Shown piece by piece: positions 52,792-61,041 of a stretch of 64,000 nt of DNA (positions are counted from its first letter, which is position 1; each line of letters starts with the position of its first letter). The notes beneath the pieces were generated by a model that had not been told where the DNA came from, ran no database searches, and was given only the letters and a program-made list of their open reading frames with translations. The position numbers were made by a program, and so were the translations under genes. The stretch is from Terriglobales bacterium (lineage in GTDB: Bacteria > Acidobacteriota > Terriglobia > Terriglobales > Acidobacteriaceae). Where the stretch lies: positions 20,538 to 84,537 of the forward strand of contig JAICWP010000019.1 of assembly GCA_025934735.1 (NCBI GenBank), given 5' to 3'.

Positions 52792-53045
52792 GACTGGCAT
52801 AGCCCACTCAAGCCAACCGCAGGCTTGAATGGGCCACCGTATCTTCTGTGAAGGATCGCGGCTTCATTAAATTGCAATTGGGACAGCGGTCATAGCCGCG
52901 GAGCGTCAAGAATGTAGCCCACGCTGCCCGGCTGCACAGGCGAGGGCGCCTGTGCCCACACGGCCAGTTCCAGGCGAGCACGTTGCTAAAGACCGCCTGT
53001 GCCTACACACGCATTTCCAGGCGAGCACGTTGTTAGAATGAGTTT
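52792..53045. repeat. Family B and family C repeats in tandem
   Basis: A family B palindrome lies at about 52797-52840 (GCCCACTCAAGCC/GGCTTGAATGGGC) with a linked AAGGATCGCGGCTTCATTAA. A family C pair follows at about 52928-53036 (GGCGAGGGCGCCTGTGCCCA and AGGCGAGCACGTTG twice). Confidence 0.65.
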
Positions 53046-53738
53046 GTGAAACACATTGGATTATTGACGCTCGGGCTTGTCCTGAGCTTGCCTGGGATGG
53101 CGCAGACCAAGCCGGTGGAAATCACCTCCGAACCCGGACACCACCTGGCGCTGAGCAACGCCTACACACGCGTGTTTCAAGTGCAGGTGCCGCCGCATGC
53201 CGCCACCCAGATGCATCTGCACCGCCACAGCTACCTGTTCGTGAACCTGGGGCAGGCGCAGATCGAGAACGATGTCCAGGGCAAACCGCCAGTGAAAATG
53301 AAACTGGTGGACGGCCAGACGAAACTGGCCCAAGGCCCGTTCGCTCACATCATCAAAAACGTAGGCGATACGCCATTCCGCAATGTAACCATCGAGATCC
53401 TGCGCCCGGCTTCGGCGGAGGCAGAAAATGAGCCTCGCCAGCGCGGGCTGAGCGTGGACAGCGGGCTGATGATTGACACGCTGTACGATACGGCCCAGGT
53501 GCGGGTCTCCGAATTCCAGCTCAATCCCGGCGTCCACGTGGACATTCACCAGGACAAGTGGCCGCACCTGCTGGTTGCCGTCAGCGACCTGAAGCTTCGC
53601 GATCAAAGGCCCAATGGCCGCGGCGGCGACCTGACTTTGAAGACGGGCGGCATCTCCTGGTCGCAAGGCGGCCATGCCCACACCTTCACCAACCTTGGCC
53701 TGGAGCGCGCACGCTGGATTGACGTGGAGTTCAAGTGA
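53046..53738 (+). CDS. Secreted two-cupin-like protein
   Basis: The 230-residue protein starts with a GTG and has a signal peptide (IGLLTLGLVLSLPGMAQ). The first cupin half (about 30-115) has LSNAYTRVFQVQVPPHAATQ then MHLHRHSYLFVNLGQA, whose three histidines could bind metal. The second half (about 145-230) has VSEFQLNPGVHVDIHQDKWP and ends NLGLERARWIDVEFK. It has the same layout as the protein at 31197 but keeps more metal ligands. The stop overlaps the next gene by 4 bp (GTGA). Confidence 0.72.
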   Translation: MKHIGLLTLGLVLSLPGMAQTKPVEITSEPGHHLALSNAYTRVFQVQVPPHAATQMHLHRHSYLFVNLGQAQIENDVQGKPPVKMKLVDGQTKLAQGPFAHIIKNVGDTPFRNVTIEILRPASAEAENEPRQRGLSVDSGLMIDTLYDTAQVRVSEFQLNPGVHVDIHQDKWPHLLVAVSDLKLRDQRPNGRGGDLTLKTGGISWSQGGHAHTFTNLGLERARWIDVEFK

Positions 53739-54286
53739 AGGCTTCCGTCCCGCCGGTGAAAGCCGCGGCCTTAGCGCCGCCGCGACGCCCGGGACAGTTG
53801 CTGAAGCTGTTTGCCGCGGCGGTGTTCTTTGCCTTCTCCGTGCCACTAGTGCTGCTCGCCGGACTACTGGGATGGCATCAGTACCGTATCCTGACTACTT
53901 GGCCGGCGGTGGACGCGGTAGTCACGAAGGCGGAGTGGACGACCCACACCACCGCCACCGCGAAGCCTGCGATTACATCCTACGGCGCACGCTTCAGCTT
54001 TCACTACAGCGCGGGCGGACGACCCTACGATGCCAGCGCCGACCTGGGATACAGCTCCTCCGTGCGCTCCGACATTGAGCATTGGATGGCGCAGATGCCG
54101 GTGGGCTCGCATCGGCGCATCCGCTACGATCCGCACAATCCCGCCAACATCAGCCTGGCCGTGGATTACACGCCATTGGCCTTTGCCGCGCCTTACATGC
54201 TGGCCAAGTGGGCGAGCATCATCGCTTTAGTTTCGGTGATTTTGTATTGGCTGGGTTGGCGCAGGAGCCGCCGGACAGCCGTTTGA
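53735..54286 (+). CDS. DUF3592-domain membrane protein
   Basis: 183 residues from a GTG overlapping the cupin stop. The N-terminal helix is LLKLFAAAVFFAFSVPLVLL. The exported DUF3592 part reads WPAVDAVVTKAEWTTHT, ARFSFHYSAGGRPYDASA and VGSHRRIRYDPHNPANISL. A C-terminal helix follows (WASIIALVSVILYWLGW). The family is widespread and uncharacterised. Its translational coupling to the cupin gene is a local clue that the two may work together. Confidence 0.78.
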   Translation: MKASVPPVKAAALAPPRRPGQLLKLFAAAVFFAFSVPLVLLAGLLGWHQYRILTTWPAVDAVVTKAEWTTHTTATAKPAITSYGARFSFHYSAGGRPYDASADLGYSSSVRSDIEHWMAQMPVGSHRRIRYDPHNPANISLAVDYTPLAFAAPYMLAKWASIIALVSVILYWLGWRRSRRTAV

Positions 54287-54353
54287 CTGTCCGGCGCTCC
54301 CGAGCAACAACTGCTAATTGCCTTTCGCTCGGCTTTGCCCGGCGGCAAAGCAG

Positions 54354-55052
54354 CTAGGCCACGTTGCGCTTGTCGTCGCGCGCGGGGGCGCACTGCGGGC
54401 AGCTGGCCTGGACGTCCACGCGGTTGCGCCGCAGGTGCTCCCGGAAGGCCGACCAGCGTGAGCTCATGGGATCGGTGCCGTAGGCCGTATTCTCCGCGCG
54501 ATCCACCGTTCCACTGGGATGCTCAGTCAGTTTGCCGCCACCCGGCATGGGCGAGCTGAACTTGTCGTGAATGGGCTCAGGGTAGAGCTCGGCCGCGGTC
54601 AGGTCGCGATCGCGCGCTGGGGCTCCGGAGGTCTGTGCACTTGGGACCTCGGCCGGAGTTACGTTGCGATCCGATCCATGATGGTGCTGGACGGGGCTGT
54701 CGTGCCAGCCTTTGTCGTAGGCGTCGTGAAACCGCTTCCAGCCGTCTTCCGACTCCAGGTGCTTCTCGTCATAGGCAGGAAACTCTTTAATCTGTTGTTT
54801 GGTGACGCCCACGATGAAATCGCCGGGGCTCTTCGCATAAGAAAAGATGCGGTCCGCCGGGACCAGGAACTTATGGCTGCTGAGCCAGCCGCCGCTGTCC
54901 ACCACCGCGTACTGCACTTCGCCGGTGCTGTGATCCAAAATGACATCGTCCAATTTGCCGATCTTCTCGTCCTCCAGCCCGTACACGGTTGAACCGCGCA
55001 CGTCCGCGGCTACAGGTAATTTGAAATTGCGCAGCGTGCCATAGTGCGCCAT
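54354..55052 (-). CDS. PRC-barrel domain protein
   Basis: The protein has 232 residues from the ATG at 55052, which has a strong GGAGGAG ribosome site; a 47-residue upstream extension is rejected. The PRC barrel covers about 8-85: ADVRGSTVYGLEDEKIGKLD, DVILDHSTGEVQYAVVDSGG and HKFLVPADRIFSYAKSPGDF. The rest is polar and probably disordered, ending with two cysteines (CPQC). PRC-barrel proteins bind RNA or tether ribosome and photosynthetic factors; stand-alone bacterial forms are often stress-induced. It converges with the DUF3592 gene. Confidence 0.82.
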   Translation of the reverse strand: MAHYGTLRNFKLPVAADVRGSTVYGLEDEKIGKLDDVILDHSTGEVQYAVVDSGGWLSSHKFLVPADRIFSYAKSPGDFIVGVTKQQIKEFPAYDEKHLESEDGWKRFHDAYDKGWHDSPVQHHHGSDRNVTPAEVPSAQTSGAPARDRDLTAAELYPEPIHDKFSSPMPGGGKLTEHPSGTVDRAENTAYGTDPMSSRWSAFREHLRRNRVDVQASCPQCAPARDDKRNVA

Positions 55053-55301
55053 GTGTGCTCTCCTCCTTCTGCCTGCTCCGAGGGTTAGGATGCGGCGCAA
55101 AGAGGCGGGGTGAACCCGGGGAGCAGCATGCAACGTGCGGCGCTCAAACACGGGCGGCGATTCCGGCATTCGGAAGCCTGCTTGGTAAGGCATCCCAACA
55201 GCAACTCAGTCATCAAAGAGTAGGAGCAGCTAAGGGCGGGCAGCGCCAGATGTTTTTGTGATTGCGGCGCTAACCGTCGAGAGGGCTGCTGGAGTCAGGC
55301 G

Positions 55302-55454
55302 ATGCGAGTGATTCTAGTCATCATCATTGTTCTGCTGCTATTTGCTGCGTTGCCTACTTGGCCCTACAGCGCCGGATGGGGCTACTATCCGAGTGGCGGT
55401 TTGGGGCTGTTGCTGCTGATTTTGATTGTTCTGGTTCTGCTCGGTTACGTTTGA
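55302..55454 (+). CDS. DUF3309 family micro-membrane protein
   Basis: A 50-residue protein of two hydrophobic segments (VILVIIIVLLLFAALPTWPY and GGLGLLLLILIVLVLLGYV) joined by SAGWGYYPSGG. This is the DUF3309 pattern, including the ALPTWPYS...WGYYPSGG link. It is too short for usual gene-length cut-offs. The function is unknown; such proteins are often found with stress-response genes. It is divergent from the PRC-barrel gene (250 bp apart). No strong ribosome site is visible. Confidence 0.78.
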   Translation: MRVILVIIIVLLLFAALPTWPYSAGWGYYPSGGLGLLLLILIVLVLLGYV

Positions 55455-55769
55455 GCTTCTGCTGCGGCCCCCTCCAGCGTGGCTGTGGCGAACCGTCTCC
55501 ATTCGCTCCGACCTGGAAGCGCAGCAGGATTCGGGATGAGCGGCACTCCGCCCGCACTCACTGGGCCCGCCTGCCTCACTGCAAAAACTTTGATTTCCCC
55601 AACTTACACGAGCACGTTGCCACGGCGGTAAACGCATTTTTTGTGTGATATCAAAGCATAGCATTCGACATCTAGTTGCTTGTAACGTGCTTATATTAAA
55701 GACCTTGTCTCGCAGGTCCAGGCGGTTGTATGCTGCTGATCAAACTAACTTCAAGGTTAAGCCTGATGG
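55455..55769. other. 315-bp stretch without a recognised gene
   Basis: Nothing convincing was seen apart from a lower-GC segment (about 55630-55760) upstream of the small gene group. Confidence 0.35.
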
Positions 55770-55874
55770 ATGGGGTATCCAACGCCCGATCTGCAAGCAG
55801 AAGGTGAACGGGTTCCCATTAGAAAGGAATGCCGTAGCTGCTTCTGGTCCGTGAAATGGGAAGTGAGGAGATGA
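55770..55874 (+). CDS. Possible 34-residue cysteine-containing peptide
   Basis: A short frame from an ATG at 55770 ends 3 bp before the next gene's start and carries KECRSCFWSVKWEVRR, a Cys-x2-Cys near the end. Only context supports it: tight spacing with the following zinc-knuckle gene and the receiver-like gene. It may be the translated leader of that unit or chance. Confidence 0.25.
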   Translation: MGYPTPDLQAEGERVPIRKECRSCFWSVKWEVRR

Positions 55875-55877
55875 ATC

Positions 55878-56060
55878 ATGGCAGAACGGTGTATTAAGTG
55901 CGATGGTGTCCCGTCACCGTACTGTCTGGGCTGCTCCTCAAAAATGGCAGTCGAAACCATCATGCGGCTGACGCGGGAAGTTGTTTCCTTAAGGCGGCGA
56001 CTTGGAAGGGCGCGCAGCGTTCCTCTGAAGAAATCCGCGAAGCGAGCCGCTAACGGATAG
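55878..56060 (+). CDS. Small zinc-knuckle protein
   Basis: 60 residues with GAGGAG 7 bp before the ATG. The N-terminus carries Cys-x2-Cys twice (MAERCIKCDGV, YCLGCSSK), a likely four-cysteine zinc site. A basic helix follows (VVSLRRRLGRARSVPLKKSA). It may bind nucleic acid. It lies 6 bp upstream of the degenerate receiver gene, so the two are probably one functional unit. No family was recognised. Confidence 0.6.
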   Translation: MAERCIKCDGVPSPYCLGCSSKMAVETIMRLTREVVSLRRRLGRARSVPLKKSAKRAANG

Positions 56061-56066
56061 CGTACG

Positions 56067-56420
56067 ATGCCACGAATTCTTTCCGTATGCCGCGAAAGCG
56101 GCATATTGCGTTCTCGCAATGCCCTGCTGGAACACGCAGGTCACAGCGTAGTAGCGGCAGTGGGTCTGAATGAAGCCCTGGCGGGGGTAGAACGCGAATC
56201 TTTTGATCTAATAATCGTCGGACACCTATACAGCACGGCAGAAAAGAACCTGATAGCCAACAAAGCTCACGCGGCGGGGCTGAAGGTTCTTTGTATGCAT
56301 TCGGAAACCTGGCCGCCAGAAGTTATGGCCGACGCGTTCATCCACAATCTGGAGCTTCCCGAGCAGCTACTTTCTCTTGTCGCCTTCCTGACACGAAAAC
56401 ACGCAGCAGGAATGCCGTAG
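56067..56420 (+). CDS. Degenerate receiver-domain protein lacking the phospho-acceptor
   Basis: 117 residues of CheY-like fold (RILSVCRESGILRSRNALLE, SFDLIIVGHLYSTAEKNL). The phospho-acceptor Asp position is Gly52 followed by His, the N-terminal acidic pair is Arg-Glu, and the beta-5 Lys is missing. It is a paralogue of the protein at 9195-9545, and the two share the N-terminal RILSV, the GH(E/S)VV turn, NEAL, and the Gly-His. It should act without phosphorylation. It is coupled to the zinc-knuckle gene. Confidence 0.7.
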   Translation: MPRILSVCRESGILRSRNALLEHAGHSVVAAVGLNEALAGVERESFDLIIVGHLYSTAEKNLIANKAHAAGLKVLCMHSETWPPEVMADAFIHNLELPEQLLSLVAFLTRKHAAGMP

Positions 56421-56423
56421 GTT

Positions 56424-56675
56424 TTACCCCACTCGGGGAATGTAACTTCGTTCCCCCTCCTTTTGCGGCGGACGGCGTTTCACCTTGATTCCCAAATCCG
56501 CCAGGTTGCGGGAAAGCGTGTTCCGGTGCATTTGCAGGATTCGGGCAGTCCGGTTCTTGTTGCCCCTGTTTTCCCGCAGCACGGTCTCGATAAAGGCCCT
56601 CTTGAATTCCCTGACCGCCTCGCTGTAGAGGATATGGCCCTCGACCATCCGGCGCACGAGCGCATCCAGTGCCAT
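56424..56675 (-). CDS. Fis-type helix-turn-helix protein
   Basis: The protein has 83 residues from the ATG at 56675; a GTG at 56729 would add 18. Residues about 20-55 match the C-terminal DNA-binding part of Fis and NtrC proteins: REFKRAFIETVLRENRGNKN then RTARILQMHRNTLSRNLADL. There is no ATPase or receiver domain. It probably works as a small nucleoid or co-regulator. It converges with the receiver-like gene (3 bp apart). Confidence 0.78.
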   Translation of the reverse strand: MALDALVRRMVEGHILYSEAVREFKRAFIETVLRENRGNKNRTARILQMHRNTLSRNLADLGIKVKRRPPQKEGERSYIPRVG

Positions 56676-56942
56676 GGGATGGCACCGCCATTTCTGGCCA
56701 GAGGAGAGATTCTCAGTAGATGCCTGCACGGAAGGCGATGCAATCGCCCGAGTAGCTATCTTAAATCAGTTGTATAGAGTGTTTTCCACAGAAAGCTGCA
56801 CCGGAACAGTGCAAAAAGCGCAGCCCCATCAAAGGCCTGAGCAATAGACTCCTTCCAGTCTGGAAACGCGCGTTTCTCGTTGCTTTCTGCGCAATTGCGG
56901 CGCTATTCTGCCCTACAACTTTGTATCCACAGGACGCGCCAC

Positions 56943-57131
56943 ATGCAGTCAGGCAGATCAGCAATTCTCATCCGATGCACTCCTGAAGAGGCAGAGCTAA
57001 TACGGAGGGCTGCTAAACACGAACATAGGACGGTGAGTGGCTTTGCGCTAAACGTGATGTTGAAGTACATCGCCACTCGAAATGCCAAGGAAGAAAGCGA
57101 CGTCACGGAGATAGGGCGAGAGAGTGCCTAG
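56943..57131 (+). CDS. Ribbon-helix-helix/DUF1778-like small protein
   Basis: The protein has 62 residues from the ATG at 56943, with AGGA upstream. The sequence SAILIRCTPEEAELIRRAAK then HEHRTVSGFALNVMLKY fits a ribbon-helix-helix of the antitoxin/DUF1778 kind, with a short charged tail. No toxin gene is adjacent: the HIT gene downstream is convergent. It may be a lone regulator or the remnant of a toxin-antitoxin pair. A terminator follows at 57156-57180. Confidence 0.65.
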   Translation: MQSGRSAILIRCTPEEAELIRRAAKHEHRTVSGFALNVMLKYIATRNAKEESDVTEIGRESA

Positions 57132-57155
57132 CAAGCCAAGTTTCAGCCTTTGGGA

Positions 57156-57180
57156 CCCAGGACTTCCGTCCTGGGCTTTA
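57156..57180 (+). terminator. Intrinsic terminator
   Basis: CCCAGGAC-4 nt-GTCCTGGG followed by CTTTA, between convergent genes. Confidence 0.65.
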
Positions 57181-57208
57181 CCATGACGTCCTTGCGGGAC
57201 TGGCAACT

Positions 57209-57685
57209 CTACGCCAGCTTCTCTCTCAGCCGCAGGTAGGTGGTCTCCAGGGCTTCGGGCAGGACCCGGGTTTCCGCGGTGGTGGTCATGAAGTTGGTGT
57301 CGGCTGACCAGCGCGGCAGCAGATGTACATGGATGTGGTCGGCTACGCCGGCTCCGGCAGCCTGGCCGATGTTCATGCCCAGGTTAATGCCGTCCGGCCG
57401 GTAGACCTGGCGCAGCACCTTCTCCATGCGCAGGCAAACGTCCATAATTTCGTGCGCCGCGGCCCTCTCCAATTTTTGCAGCTCATTGACGTGCTGCAAG
57501 GGCACGATCATGACGTGCCCGGAAGTATAAGGAAATGCGTTCAAGATGACGTAGCACTGCGACCCGCGGTACACGATGCCCGCTTGCGCATCGGGCAACT
57601 TGGGCGCATGGCAGAATATGCAGCCCTCGGGCTTGCGCGCGCCGCTTACGTAGGCGTAGCGCCACGGCGTCCACAGGTAATCCAT
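57209..57685 (-). CDS. HIT-family nucleotide hydrolase/phosphorylase
   Basis: The 158-residue protein has the histidine triad HIHVHLLPRW near residue 117 and the upstream CIFCHAPKLPDA with two cysteines, a possible zinc site. SGHVMIVPLQHVNELQKL is typical of Ap4A phosphorylase-like HIT proteins (similar to Rv2613c). It probably cleaves diadenosine polyphosphates or AMP-linked substrates. It is cytoplasmic and a single gene. Confidence 0.88.
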   Translation of the reverse strand: MDYLWTPWRYAYVSGARKPEGCIFCHAPKLPDAQAGIVYRGSQCYVILNAFPYTSGHVMIVPLQHVNELQKLERAAAHEIMDVCLRMEKVLRQVYRPDGINLGMNIGQAAGAGVADHIHVHLLPRWSADTNFMTTTAETRVLPEALETTYLRLREKLA

Positions 57686-58042
57686 GCCGCCGAGAGTAGC
57701 AGATGCGCGCAGGTTTTCCGAGAGCTGCTCTCAACGCACGCCGCCGCTAAAGCCGAGGTCTCGCCAAAGCTGAAGAGAGGCAGGCTCGACGTCTTGGGCG
57801 CTGCACCCGCGCCTGTGCAGTTTCGCTAAAGCGAAATTGTTTCGGCAGGTTTGACACTTTTTGCGAGCGGTTGCTATAGTCGAAGGGTTCCGTAGAGACG
57901 CGGGTTCGCGTTAGACGATCCGCCGGGCTGAAAGTAGTTTTCAGCGCTTTGTAGGGCGGGTCAACCACACCGAGATACAAGCCAGCAGTTCAACTGCCTA
58001 GCTCGTTCCTTCCCGCGTCTTCCGGGTGCATCGGTTTTACTT
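57686..58042 (+). other. rpsA upstream region
   Basis: It contains the rpsA promoter at 57851-57880. The leader between about 57887 and 58043 is about 155 bp long and may hold autoregulatory structure, since S1 represses its own mRNA in other bacteria. No small gene was recognised. Confidence 0.5.
57851..57880 (+). promoter_or_regulatory. Sigma-70 promoter of rpsA
   Basis: Perfect TTGACA (57851-57856), an 18-bp spacer and TATAGT (57875-57880). Confidence 0.75.
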
Positions 58043-59845
58043 ATGGCGCTCGAAGACACTGTAGCCAGCAACCTGCAAGCTCGGTTTGCATCTCAGTCCT
58101 CGGAATCCGAATCAAGCATGACCTCGCAATCCGCCACTTCCGCTCCTACTCAAAAAGACAACATGACAACCGACGATTTCGCTACTGCTCTGGAAACCTT
58201 CAGCTCTGAACCCGAGTCCGTTGCCGGGGACGATCACGTCCTCAAAGGCACGGTGCTCAAAGTTACGCCTACCCACGTAGTGGTGGACATCGGCGCCAAG
58301 TCCGAGGGCATGCTGCCCATCGCCGAAGTTCTGGACCACGAGGGCAAGCCCAAGGTGCAGGCCGGCGATCCCATTGATGTCATGGTGGAGAAGGGCGAAA
58401 CCGAGGAAGGCTATACCAGGCTGTCGCACCTGAAGGCACAGCGGCTGCGCGCGTGGGACGAAATCGAGCAGGCTTATAACGACAAAAAGCCCATCCAGGG
58501 CGTGGTCGTGGACCGCATTAAGGGCGGGCTTACCGTGGACATTAACGGCGCCCACGCCTTCCTGCCTGGTTCCCAAGCTGATTTGCGGCCGGTGCGCAAC
58601 CTGGAAGGCTTCAAAGGCCAGCCCATCGAAGTGCACGTCATCAAGCTCAACAAGAAGCGTGGCAACATCGTGGTTTCGCGCAAGCAACTGCTGGAAGAGG
58701 AGCAGTCGGCCAAGCGCGACAAGACCATGGAGCACCTGGAAGAAGGCTCGGTCCTCACCGGCACGGTCAAGAATCTTACCGACTACGGCGCTTTCGTGGA
58801 CCTGGGCGGCATTGACGGCCTGCTGCACATCACCGACATGTCATGGGGCCGCCTTACCCATCCCCGCGACCTGGTCAACGTGGGCGACGAGATCCAGGTG
58901 AAGGTGCTTAAGTTTGACAAAGACAAGCAGCGCGTCTCGCTGGGCTTCAAGCAGCTGACGCCTGACCCCTGGCTGGACGCGGCGCATCGTTATCCAGTGA
59001 GCGCGCGGGTGAAGGGCCGGGTGATCAGCGTCACCGATTACGGCGCTTTCGTGGAACTGGAGCAGGGCATTGAGGGCCTGATCCACGTCAGCGAAATGAC
59101 GTGGTCCAAGCGCATGAAGCATCCCTCCAAGCTGGTGAACGTGGGCGATATCATCGAGACCGAAGTGCTGGCGGTTAACCCTACCGAGCGCCGCATCTCC
59201 CTGGGCATGAAGCAGCTGGAATCGAATCCCTGGGAATCGCTGGTGGAGAAGTATCCCGTGGGCACAACGGTGGAAGGCCGGGTGCGCAACCTGACCGATT
59301 TCGGCGCCTTCATTGAGATTGAGGACGGCATTGACGGCCTGGTCCACGTCAGCAACCTGAGCTGGACCAAGCGGGTGAAGCACCCCTCTGAAGTGCTGAA
59401 GAAGGGCGACCGGGTGAAGGCCATCGTGCTCGCCATTGAGCCCGACAAGCGCCGCCTCTCGCTGGGCGTAAAGCAGCTCCAACCCGACGTTTGGGAGACC
59501 TTCTTCCAGACCCACCGCGTGGGCGACGTGCTCCATGGCAAGGTGCTGCGGGTGGCCAGCTTCGGCGCATTTGTCGAGATTGCCGATGGCATTGAAGGCC
59601 TGTGCCACAACTCCGAGGCGGTGGATGAGCACGGCGCCCAGGTTCACCTGGAACCGGGCCAGGAGTTCGACTTCAAGATCATCAAGATGAACCCGGGCGA
59701 GAAGAAGGTGGGATTGAGCACCCGCGCCGTGGGGGCGGAAGCCACCCGCGCCGACGTCGAAGCCTACAAGCACCCCGTTTCCAGCGCCACCTCCACCATC
59801 GAAGAGCTGATGTCGTGGAAGCGCGCCGGCAACGACCAAGGGTGA
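58043..59845 (+). CDS. rpsA: 30S ribosomal protein S1
   Basis: The 600-residue protein has a polar N-terminal tail (about 60 residues) and six S1 RNA-binding domains at about 65-135, 150-215, 235-305, 320-392, 407-479 and 494-560. Domains 3-6 carry the repeated DYGAFVDL/DYGAFVEL/DFGAFIEI/SFGAFVEI strand and the GLLHITDMSW-like turn. It binds mRNA and helps ribosomes on structured or weak ribosome sites. No Shine-Dalgarno precedes the ATG at 58043, as in other rpsA genes; an alternative start is the ATG at 58163. It is a single gene with its own promoter and terminator. Confidence 0.95.
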   Translation: MALEDTVASNLQARFASQSSESESSMTSQSATSAPTQKDNMTTDDFATALETFSSEPESVAGDDHVLKGTVLKVTPTHVVVDIGAKSEGMLPIAEVLDHEGKPKVQAGDPIDVMVEKGETEEGYTRLSHLKAQRLRAWDEIEQAYNDKKPIQGVVVDRIKGGLTVDINGAHAFLPGSQADLRPVRNLEGFKGQPIEVHVIKLNKKRGNIVVSRKQLLEEEQSAKRDKTMEHLEEGSVLTGTVKNLTDYGAFVDLGGIDGLLHITDMSWGRLTHPRDLVNVGDEIQVKVLKFDKDKQRVSLGFKQLTPDPWLDAAHRYPVSARVKGRVISVTDYGAFVELEQGIEGLIHVSEMTWSKRMKHPSKLVNVGDIIETEVLAVNPTERRISLGMKQLESNPWESLVEKYPVGTTVEGRVRNLTDFGAFIEIEDGIDGLVHVSNLSWTKRVKHPSEVLKKGDRVKAIVLAIEPDKRRLSLGVKQLQPDVWETFFQTHRVGDVLHGKVLRVASFGAFVEIADGIEGLCHNSEAVDEHGAQVHLEPGQEFDFKIIKMNPGEKKVGLSTRAVGAEATRADVEAYKHPVSSATSTIEELMSWKRAGNDQG

Positions 59846-59871
59846 CTCGCTCAATATGACGATTAATGAGA

Positions 59872-59897
59872 AAAGGCCGCCAGTGTAGGCGGCCTTT
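59872..59897 (+). terminator. Intrinsic terminator of rpsA
   Basis: AAAGGCCGCC-6 nt-GGCGGCCTTT, 27 bp after the stop. Confidence 0.85.
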
Positions 59898-59906
59898 GCC
59901 ATTACT

Positions 59907-59956
59907 GAGGCGAGGTGCGCTCGCTCGCACGGGGCAAAGCCCCGTGCCCACACGAG
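59907..59956. repeat. Repeat family C copy
   Basis: CGCACGGGGCAAAGCCCCGTGCC with the flanking GTGCGCTCGCTCGC and CCACACGAG words. Confidence 0.65.
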
Positions 59957-59958
59957 AG

Positions 59959-60330
59959 CTACTTCACTTCGACCCTTAGGTTGATCACCGCGTTGGGGCG
60001 GCTATCGAAGGAGCTGAGCGTCTTGGTGTCGCTCCTGCGGCTCTGATATTGCGCGTACACCTGGTAATCAACGTTGGGTGAAAGCGCCGGGAAGCGGTAC
60101 ATGCCATCCTTGCCCACGATGTAGGTCTTGACCCCCATAGTGCGCGTATCCGTTAAATACACCACGGAATCGGACAGCGGAGTGCCGTGCTGGTTGCTGA
60201 CCATCCCGGTGAGGGTGCGGGTTTGCGGGGCCCGTTCCTTAACCTGGCGGAACTGCGGCGTGGGCAGCTGCGCCGCCGCCACTGCCACCACCAGCATCAT
60301 GCCCGCTAATAGAGCCAAGGTCTTCTTCAC
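59959..60330 (-). CDS. Secreted carboxypeptidase-regulatory-like domain protein
   Basis: The 123-residue protein has a signal peptide (TLALLAGMMLVVAVAAAQ). A single regulatory-like beta sandwich follows, with RTLTGMVSNQHGTPLSDSVV, then GKDGMYRFPALSPNVDYQVY and INLRVEV. This is the same fold as the N-terminal domain of the TonB-dependent receptors in the window. Such stand-alone forms are common in Acidobacteriota and probably act as carbohydrate-binding or envelope proteins. It lies 35 bp after the similar gene at 60366. Confidence 0.78.
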   Translation of the reverse strand: MKKTLALLAGMMLVVAVAAAQLPTPQFRQVKERAPQTRTLTGMVSNQHGTPLSDSVVYLTDTRTMGVKTYIVGKDGMYRFPALSPNVDYQVYAQYQSRRSDTKTLSSFDSRPNAVINLRVEVK

Positions 60331-60365
60331 AAAGACCTCCTAGTACCGCAATCTTACTTGAGCTT

Positions 60366-60791
60366 CTACTCAGTTAGATGCAGCCCGATGTTCACCCGAA
60401 CGTCGTTTTGGACCTGAAGGGTGACCTGGGGTGGGCTCCAGTGGTTACTTTGGTCACCTTTCTTGGCCTTTTTAGGCCGTTTTACGTCCGCCCAGACCAC
60501 GTATTGGCCCGCCGGCACCAGCTGCTCAAATTCGCCCACATGGTTGGAGTAAACCTCCCAGCGGGCTTTCTTCTCGCTGGCGCGGCGTATCCTGACGCGC
60601 ACTCCGTACACCGGCTGGTTATTGCGGTCCCAAACCGTCCCGAAGATCAGCCCATCATGTTTTTCGTCGTCCCGCTTATCGCGCGGGGAAGAGGCGGCAG
60701 CGGTCCACACCAGCCCCACGGCACAGAGCAACAGGCATGCTACGGCGCCCGTCCCGCTGCTGCGTTTCCGCGCTGATTGTGATGGATGCAA
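60366..60791 (-). CDS. Secreted carboxypeptidase-regulatory-like domain protein
   Basis: The 141-residue protein has a hydrophobic N-terminus (TGAVACLLLCAVGLVWTAAA). Its sandwich reads LIFGTVWDRNNQPVYGVRVR, GEFEQLVPAGQYVVWADVKR and TLQVQNDVRVNIGLHL. The middle is Lys/Arg-rich. It is the first of two tandem genes of the same fold and lies 61 bp after the LysW-like gene. The function is unknown. Confidence 0.74.
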   Translation of the reverse strand: MHPSQSARKRSSGTGAVACLLLCAVGLVWTAAASSPRDKRDDEKHDGLIFGTVWDRNNQPVYGVRVRIRRASEKKARWEVYSNHVGEFEQLVPAGQYVVWADVKRPKKAKKGDQSNHWSPPQVTLQVQNDVRVNIGLHLTE

Positions 60792-60852
60792 TGGAATTGG
60801 CGAAGAGGAGGCGGACTCGCCGGCTGCGCCCGGCTACCCCGCCCAGGCAGGA

Positions 60853-61041
60853 CTAGTCGCCATCCTCTTCTTCGTCTTTATCTGCGGCCTCTTCCTCTTC
60901 ATCGAGCGGATTCAGCTCCAGTGGATTGGTGGTGACTACTTCGAAATCGCTGCCGCACTCGGGGCAGGAAACGATTTCGCCCTCGTCCACCTCGTCTTCC
61001 GCAATGTCGAGATCGGTTTCGCACTCCGGACAGAGAACCAT
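60853..61041 (-). CDS. LysW-like zinc-ribbon acidic protein
   Basis: The protein has 62 residues from the ATG at 61041, which has a GGAGG ribosome site; an upstream TTG start covers that site and is rejected. MVLCPECETDLDIAED then IVSCPECGSDFEVVTTNPLE follows LysW, the amino-group carrier of lysine/arginine synthesis. The tail is very acidic (LDEEEEAADKDEEEDGD) but lacks the C-terminal EDWGE motif whose last Glu is modified in LysW. Either it carries groups differently or it is only a structural relative. No lysine-synthesis genes are adjacent. Confidence 0.72.
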   Translation of the reverse strand: MVLCPECETDLDIAEDEVDEGEIVSCPECGSDFEVVTTNPLELNPLDEEEEAADKDEEEDGD

